Source: Sporisorium sorghi (lineage: Eukaryota > Basidiomycota > Ustilaginomycetes > Ustilaginales > Ustilaginaceae). Taken from it: DNA of 64,000 nucleotides. The stretch lies in the NCBI GenBank assembly GCA_023212695.1, contig JALCCG010000072.1, forward strand, positions 1 through 64,000. The letters run 5' to 3'. How positions within the stretch are numbered: the first letter of the stretch is position 1; each line of letters opens with the position of its first letter. The notes under the pieces are model-generated. The model was given only the letters and a program-made list of their open reading frames with translations. It ran no database searches and was not told the DNA's origin. Below are positions 59,502 through 64,000 of the stretch, piece after piece. The position numbers and the translations under genes are program-made.

Positions 59502-60081
59502 TGTCGTCTCGGGCAAGTCGCTCTTGGTATTTGTGGCGTGGGAGGGAAGCGATAAAAGTTAAAGCGAAGATGGTGCAAGGTCGCTTTTGGGAGGCTGGAC
59601 GGTCAAGCAGTTAGCTGTGAGTGACAAGAGGTGATGGGGGTGGTGGAGAGGGTTGCATTATATACCGCTGCAGCGACATCAAAGTGGCGAGTGTCAGTGC
59701 TGGGCCGGAGATAAAGTTGAAGCGAATGGGCGCGCGTCACGTCATCGTCTCCGCGGAACACGTCAAGTGTCCCCTCACATCTCTATCTCGCCGTCTCGTC
59801 GCGACATCGTAGCAACGCTCCCTTCTCACGTTCATCTGAAACGGGCCCAAAGTGCACACACTGACTGTGCTTCAAACAGCGATGAAAGGGCAAAAGGTGT
59901 CGATGAGATTTCAAGTTCGATGTCACAAAACATGGTGAGGAGGAAGGTTGGGGTGTCGCAAAGGGAGAAAAGATTTTGTGAGAACAATCAAAGTAGGCAG
60001 GGGCGAAGTGTTGACAAGGCATCAAGGCAAAGCCCAAGGAATCAGGAAGTGCCTATGATCAGACTAGTCCCGACTCGACGC
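59502..60081. other. intergenic, promoter of the GST gene
   Basis: 580 bases between two minus-strand genes. Apart from the TATATAAT element near 59660 (minus strand), about 157 bases from the GST start, nothing was recognised. Confidence 0.5.
59658..59665 (-). promoter_or_regulatory. candidate TATA box of the GST gene
   Basis: Minus strand reads GGTATATAATGC, about 157 bases upstream of the ATG at 59501. Confidence 0.4.
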
Positions 60082-61318
60082 TCAAGCAAGCAGCCAGAAT
60101 CCGGAACCCAGCAGAGCAGCCGCAGCCGCAGCCGCAGCGCCCGAGCTAATCTTGACCGCAGCGGCGCCGTTACCGCTTCCGCTTCCACTTCCACTTCCAC
60201 CCGAACCCGACCCAACACCGGGAGCAGCAGTCTGCGTAGCCGCAGCAGCCGTAGCCGAGCTGTACGCCGACGCCGCAGCCTGGGTGTTCTGCGTCGTGTT
60301 CAACAACACCCTATCAATCACGTGCACAACACCGTTGCTGGCGACGTAGTCGCTCTGCATGATCCTAGCGGTAACGTTGCCACTGGTGACAAACGCGCCG
60401 GTAGCGTTGGCTGTGAACCTGAGCTCGTTGCCCGCGGCCGAGGTGGCGGAGGGGGTGTTGGCGAGGCTGGTCGAGTAGACGACGGTGCCGTTGATGACGT
60501 GGTTGAGCAGCACGGCGGTGCGCTGATCGTCCGTGGCCGCCTGCACGGTTTGCTGCACCTGCGAAATCGCCTCGTTCGTCGGCGCGAACACGGTCGCGAT
60601 CGACGCATCCAGCGCATCGACCAAGTCGGCGTTGTCCAGGAGCTCCGCAAGCCGAGAGGCGCCCAGCTCGGAGGCAACGCCAGACGTGTTGGAAGGGATC
60701 GTGAGCACCTGGTTGATCGGCTGCACGCGGATGTTCTGGTACTGCGGCCCATCCTGAGTCAGGCTGAACGACACGTTGCCCGAGGAAAGCTGCACGTACG
60801 CCGTGTTGTTGCCAGCGTACTTGGACAACACAACGACCTGGCTGCGGTTGCGAGGCAGGTGGACAAACTGCGTCGAGTTGAGCGCAGACGACGCAATCGT
60901 CTTGTTGGTAGTGCCAATCTGGCTGTAGCTCACCGAACCGTTGAGCACTGTCACCCATCACACATCAAACCCCCACGTCAGTACACCTGTCCTCTCATCG
61001 CGCAAAAACTGCGTCGCAAAACTCACCATGGTACGCAATGGTAGCAATGAGCGTCTGATTGTCGACATTGTCGCCGAGCGCCTGGAACGCCTGGTTCGAG
61101 GGGGCAAGCACGGTCTTGTTGCCGCCCTGGAGCGCACCGAGCAGCGCGGCCGAGTTGTTGCCCACGGCGTCGGCGAGGCGCGAGAGGTTGTTGGCGCGGA
61201 GGGCGCTAAGGAGGCCCTCGGCGAAGGTGGTTGCGTTGCCGGAGGTGCCCTGGGCAAAGGCGCCTGCGGTGGCCGAGAGTGCGACGGTGAGGGCGGCGAG
61301 GAACTTCATTTTTTTCAT
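60082..61318 (-). CDS. fasciclin (FAS1) domain surface protein, probably GPI-anchored
   Basis: Two exons, 61318-61027 and 60947-60082, give 385 aa. The 79-base intron (GTGAGT...TGACAG) splits a Val codon and joins IATIAYH-VLNGSV, a typical FAS1 junction. A signal peptide (about 1-23) is followed by two FAS1 domains: first with KTVLAPSNQAFQAL, second with IATVFAPTNEAI, LLNHVINGTVV and the closing NGVVHVIDRVLL. Many N-glycosylation sequons occur. The tail is Ser/Gly-rich, then ISSG-AAAAAAAALLGSGFWLLA, a GPI-attachment-like signal. Such proteins are cell-surface adhesion molecules. Two ATGs compete (61318 and 61309); the first gives MKKMKFLAAL. An A21 run directly precedes it. Confidence 0.9.
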
Positions 61319-61339
61319 TTTTTTTTTTTTTTTTTTTTT
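61319..61339. repeat. poly(T) on plus strand: A21 leader directly before the FAS1 start codon
   Basis: On the minus strand 21 A residues abut the ATG at 61318. Confidence 0.85.
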
Positions 61340-61422
61340 GGCGGAGAGTGGGTCGAGCGTGTATCAGAAGTGACGGTGGGAGGGGATGGACGGATCAAAG
61401 AAGCGACGGACAGGGAGCTGGG

Positions 61423-61429
61423 TATATAT
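61423..61429 (-). promoter_or_regulatory. candidate TATA box of the FAS1 gene
   Basis: Minus strand reads AATATATACC, about 105-110 bases upstream of the first ATG. Confidence 0.4.
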
Positions 61430-62436
61430 TGTAACCGCAGACCTCGAAGAAGGAGGGGAATCACTGGCAGCTTGCGATTCGAGGGCTTGACTCTTCGATC
61501 TCGACCATCCGGATCGCAGCTCTGGGCTTTCTTCTCTCAGCAGCACGAGGCTCATGGGCTCCACAAAAGCACGCAAACGAGTTGCGACATGCGCACCATC
61601 TCTGCGACAAGCTAGCGGCTTGCTGACTTGGTGCTGAGAATGCGGAGCAAGAGCCAAGCCCTTTTTTTTTTCTTTTTTTTTCCCTCCTCCTGGAAGAGGT
61701 CTCGAACAGCAGACACGAGAGAGGCCGAACATTCCTCCTCCCCCTTCGTCAAGATTCCACTCTGCTGGATTGAGCAGGCAGCTTGAACCTGCGCACAGAC
61801 GCACCTCAGGCGCTCTTCCAGGCGTTTCCAGTAGCCCAGCAGGCAGGCAGGCAGGAACGCGATGCAAAAAGAATGAGAGCCAAGCCCTCGTCTCGTTTTA
61901 GCCATGGTAAGCAAACTCGAGGACGGCCTTGTTGGAAAGGACGGACGGAGCTGAAACCAGAGACCAGTCACCCACTTCGCTTAAGGAAGGACACTCTCCT
62001 GCATGAAAGGAGGCGCGCAGACAGTGTGTCAGGTTGGAGGACGTCGAAACACCCTGTTTCAGCGCTTTAGGCAGCCTAAACGATCTGCCCTAGGGTTGTC
62101 TTTAGACTCTTGGCAAAACGCACGATGAGGACAGGAAGATCGACCACGGCGGTGTGGGTGTGGGCTTGTGGCTGCCCCCTTTCATCGCCAAGGCCGTGTC
62201 GGCAGCAAGGCTGTTAGACGGTGATCTCGGGCAGTTCCAGGCCAAGGAACGGTGGGGAATGTGGATTGCCGGCTTGGTGTGTCGCTGTAGAGCGGGTGTT
62301 GCTGAGAACAAGCCGTAACATCATCGCGCATCCGTGTCCGGCGACATGGCGTTCGAGACCTGTCGTTCTTGTTGGCCAGCCTTGGAGGGTTCTCTCGCTC
62401 GCTCTCCTCGAGGTCAAAAGCCACCCTCCCCACACT

Positions 62437-62441
<5 letters not shown>

Positions 62442-62469
<28 letters not shown>
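62442..62469. repeat. poly(T) tract, about 28 nt
   Basis: Homopolymer in the long intergenic region at the right end of the window. Confidence 0.8.
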
Positions 62470-62470
<1 letters not shown>

Positions 62471-63336
62471 TGTCTATGTGTCGACACGGCATCGATGAGC
62501 ACCATCCTGCTGCAAGGAGTGCACATTCCGTCTTCTCGACACAGACTTGTGTCAGTCTCGAATGTGGGACCGAGGTCCAGTAGCGAAGTCAGGTGGCCTT
62601 GTCGTCCAAAAATGTGGTCACGAGTTGTGGACCACTGCGGGGTATTCAAGACGGCATTTGGCTTTGGTTGACCGATGTCAAGAAAACCCTCTGCACACCA
62701 TCAATCCCTCAACATGGCGGAGTTGATGGCTCGATGCCTCACGCACCGATCGGGATGTTGAGTCTTTGGACCGGAGTGTTGTTCAGATGCCCAGCTTGTA
62801 ATCCGCGGTGCAAGAGGCAAGATGCATGCTTAGACAAGCCGTCGCAAACGTGCCAAGCTTTGCGAAAAAAAAATCGTACACCCACGTTTCGGCACCAGCA
62901 ACGACCCCCCCCCCCCCCGCACTGCCAGCTGCCGAGAAAGTGCTCCACAGCCCTCGAACCTCGACCCAAAATCGTGCCAAGTGCCAGCGTCTCGCAAAGC
63001 AAAAAGCGCAGCTTCTTGGCTGACGTTGTTGCATCTCGACAAAATCCCGCGGGAATGCGAACAACCATGCTGATGGAGGAGGAGGAGGAGGAGGAGGGTC
63101 GTGGGTCATGTCGCAAGTCGAAATCGTGCTCGCACAGCCGCCAAACGAACCACACGAGATGCCTGCCGCTCATGCATCGTCAGACGGCATCGACGCAAAA
63201 AGGCGGAGAATCGTCTGGAAAAGGTGCGGCCGCTGGTCGGTGCATTGTTCAATGGATGTTAGGTCAAATATCGGGATCGGTGCGATCGTAAGCCCGATAT
63301 CGCAGCCCGTCGCTGCTGTGGACCCGCCTCCCTCCC

Positions 63337-63468
63337 CCCCCCCCCCCCCCCCCCCTCCCCCCCCCCCCCCTCACCCCCCCCCCCCCCCGCTCACCCTCGC
63401 CNNNNNNNNNNGAGAGAAGCCCCCAAATCCCGCCCCCCCGCCCCTGTGGGCCCCCCCCCCCCCCCCCC
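63337..63468. repeat. poly(C) block with ten-N assembly gap (63402-63411)
   Basis: C runs on both sides of exactly ten N, a placeholder for a gap of unknown size. Sequence near it should be treated as unreliable. Confidence 0.9.
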
Positions 63469-63568
63469 TTCATCCGCCTCAACTTGTCCTCACGCAGCTG
63501 ACATCTTCTGAGCGATCACACTCGTTTCAAGTCTGACTTTCTCTCGCACCCAGCATCTATGCTATTTT

Positions 63569-64000
63569 CTACCGCCCATAGCGCTGCTCCATCCTCGCCA
63601 ACTTGTTCAGCGCCGCCATCCAATCCTTGGTGCCGTACCCTCTCTTAGCACTTGCATTCGGGTCGTAAAACAGATCCGTCACGCGCAGCGGCCAAGCCGG
63701 AAATCCGTGCAGCTTCTTCGCTCCTCTGGCGCCAAACACGACGAGCAGATCCGGTTCCGCCAAGTAGCCTGCTTCCGCCAGCGTGCGGTCCATAGCAGCG
63801 ACGCTGAGTTCGGACGTGAAAGTGGCGCGGGGTGCGATCCAGGACTTGCGCAGTGTCGACGTGGATATGCGGTTGGATGTGTTGGTAGCAGAGTGGATGT
63901 CAGGGGTGATGGTGTCCGAGAGGTACGTGGAGCTTCGTTGACGCATGTCGGCGCTCACGAGCGATGCGAACCGCTGCCGCCCATCGAGCCGGCTCAATAG
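63569..64000 (-). CDS. NUS1: Nus1-like cis-prenyltransferase subunit, C-terminal part (cut by window edge)
   Basis: Stop at 63569; the frame is open to the right edge, so the 5' end lies outside. The visible 142 or so residues end with a pattern typical of Nus1/NgBR: LAEPDLLVVFG, HGFPAWPLRVTDLFY, a helix DWMAALNKLARMEQ and the terminal RYGR, which fits the RxG motif that this subunit contributes to the active site. Nus1 pairs with Rer2-type cis-prenyltransferases at the ER to make dehydrodolichyl diphosphate for protein glycosylation. The middle (residues about 35-65 of the visible part) is less conserved. Whether an intron lies upstream cannot be judged. Confidence 0.75.
   Translation of the reverse strand, partial: LLSRLDGRQRFASLVSADMRQRSSTYLSDTITPDIHSATNTSNRISTSTLRKSWIAPRATFTSELSVAAMDRTLAEAGYLAEPDLLVVFGARGAKKLHGFPAWPLRVTDLFYDPNASAKRGYGTKDWMAALNKLARMEQRYGR

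Larger units (their letters stand above)
61340..63568. other. long low-complexity intergenic region with an N gap
   Basis: 2.2 kb with no gene recognised. The left end holds the FAS1 promoter, with minus-strand TATATA at about 61423-61429. It also has T-rich runs near 61661-61681 and 62442-62469, C12 near 62907, a (GAG)n run near 63077-63095 and the poly-C/N-gap block (63337-63468). A frame of 232 codons at 62593-63291 has no domain features. Confidence 0.6.

Noticed and set aside
62593..63291. 232-codon gene near the N gap
   Set aside because: No domains, biased composition and proximity to unreliable sequence.

Overview
This window reads as nuclear DNA of a basidiomycete, most likely a smut-lineage fungus (Ustilaginales: Ustilago, Sporisorium, Pseudozyma or Moesziomyces). 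It is GC-rich and gene-dense. Genes have zero to three short GT-AG introns, long antisense reading frames mirror the real genes, and intergenic regions carry frequent A/T homopolymers. The species call is inference from gene content and style; no marker gene was searched. No transposon, CRISPR array, tRNA or rRNA was recognised.

Layout. 0-9 kb: an MMTAG2-like RS-rich protein, DNA polymerase eta, a secreted GH128-type glucanase and a monocarboxylate-type MFS transporter. 9.4-18.7 kb: a large secreted polyprotein with Kex2-flanked repeats, then a divergent pair of Fet3-type multicopper ferroxidase and Ftr1-type iron permease. Together these two form a reductive high-affinity iron-uptake system, and their 2.27-kb shared promoter holds four GATA-type motifs. 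18.9-25.2 kb: a four-exon BIG1/VOA1-like ER protein, a mitochondrial-looking SDR polyol dehydrogenase and dihydroxyacetone kinase. 26.4-32.3 kb: a DUF1769 protein, an Mpv17/PMP22 membrane protein and the spliceosomal ubiquitin ligase Prp19. 34.1-41.7 kb: a Zn2Cys6 regulator, Spt3 of SAGA, a 5'-truncated zinc-type oxidoreductase remnant and a branched-chain aminotransferase. 41.8-49.5 kb: a Dal5/Tna1-type transporter, a FAAH-like amidase and UDP-glucose dehydrogenase. 49.7-64 kb: a Cdc1/PGAP5-like GPI-remodelling phosphoesterase, a Ptc7-like PP2C, a DUF1770 protein, a peroxisomal acyl-CoA dehydrogenase, flavocytochrome b2, a GST-like protein, a two-FAS1-domain GPI-type surface protein and, at the right edge, the C-terminus of a Nus1-like protein.

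The most unusual element is the polyprotein at 9368-12172. It has a signal peptide and three 54-residue tandem units, each opening with a Kex2-type KR and a peptide that is invariant across copies although its codons differ. A fourth, diverged unit keeps the same spacing, and a glycine-rich tract and a cysteine-rich C-terminal region complete the chain. This is the layout of fungal KEP precursors that release secreted peptides, and I recognise no named family for this one.

Quality notes. A probable false duplication lies at 32.52-32.83 kb, a ten-N gap in poly-C lies at 63,402-63,411, and a poly-C run disrupts the 3' end of the GST gene. Exon boundaries were set by eye from reading frame, GT-AG sites and family conservation.
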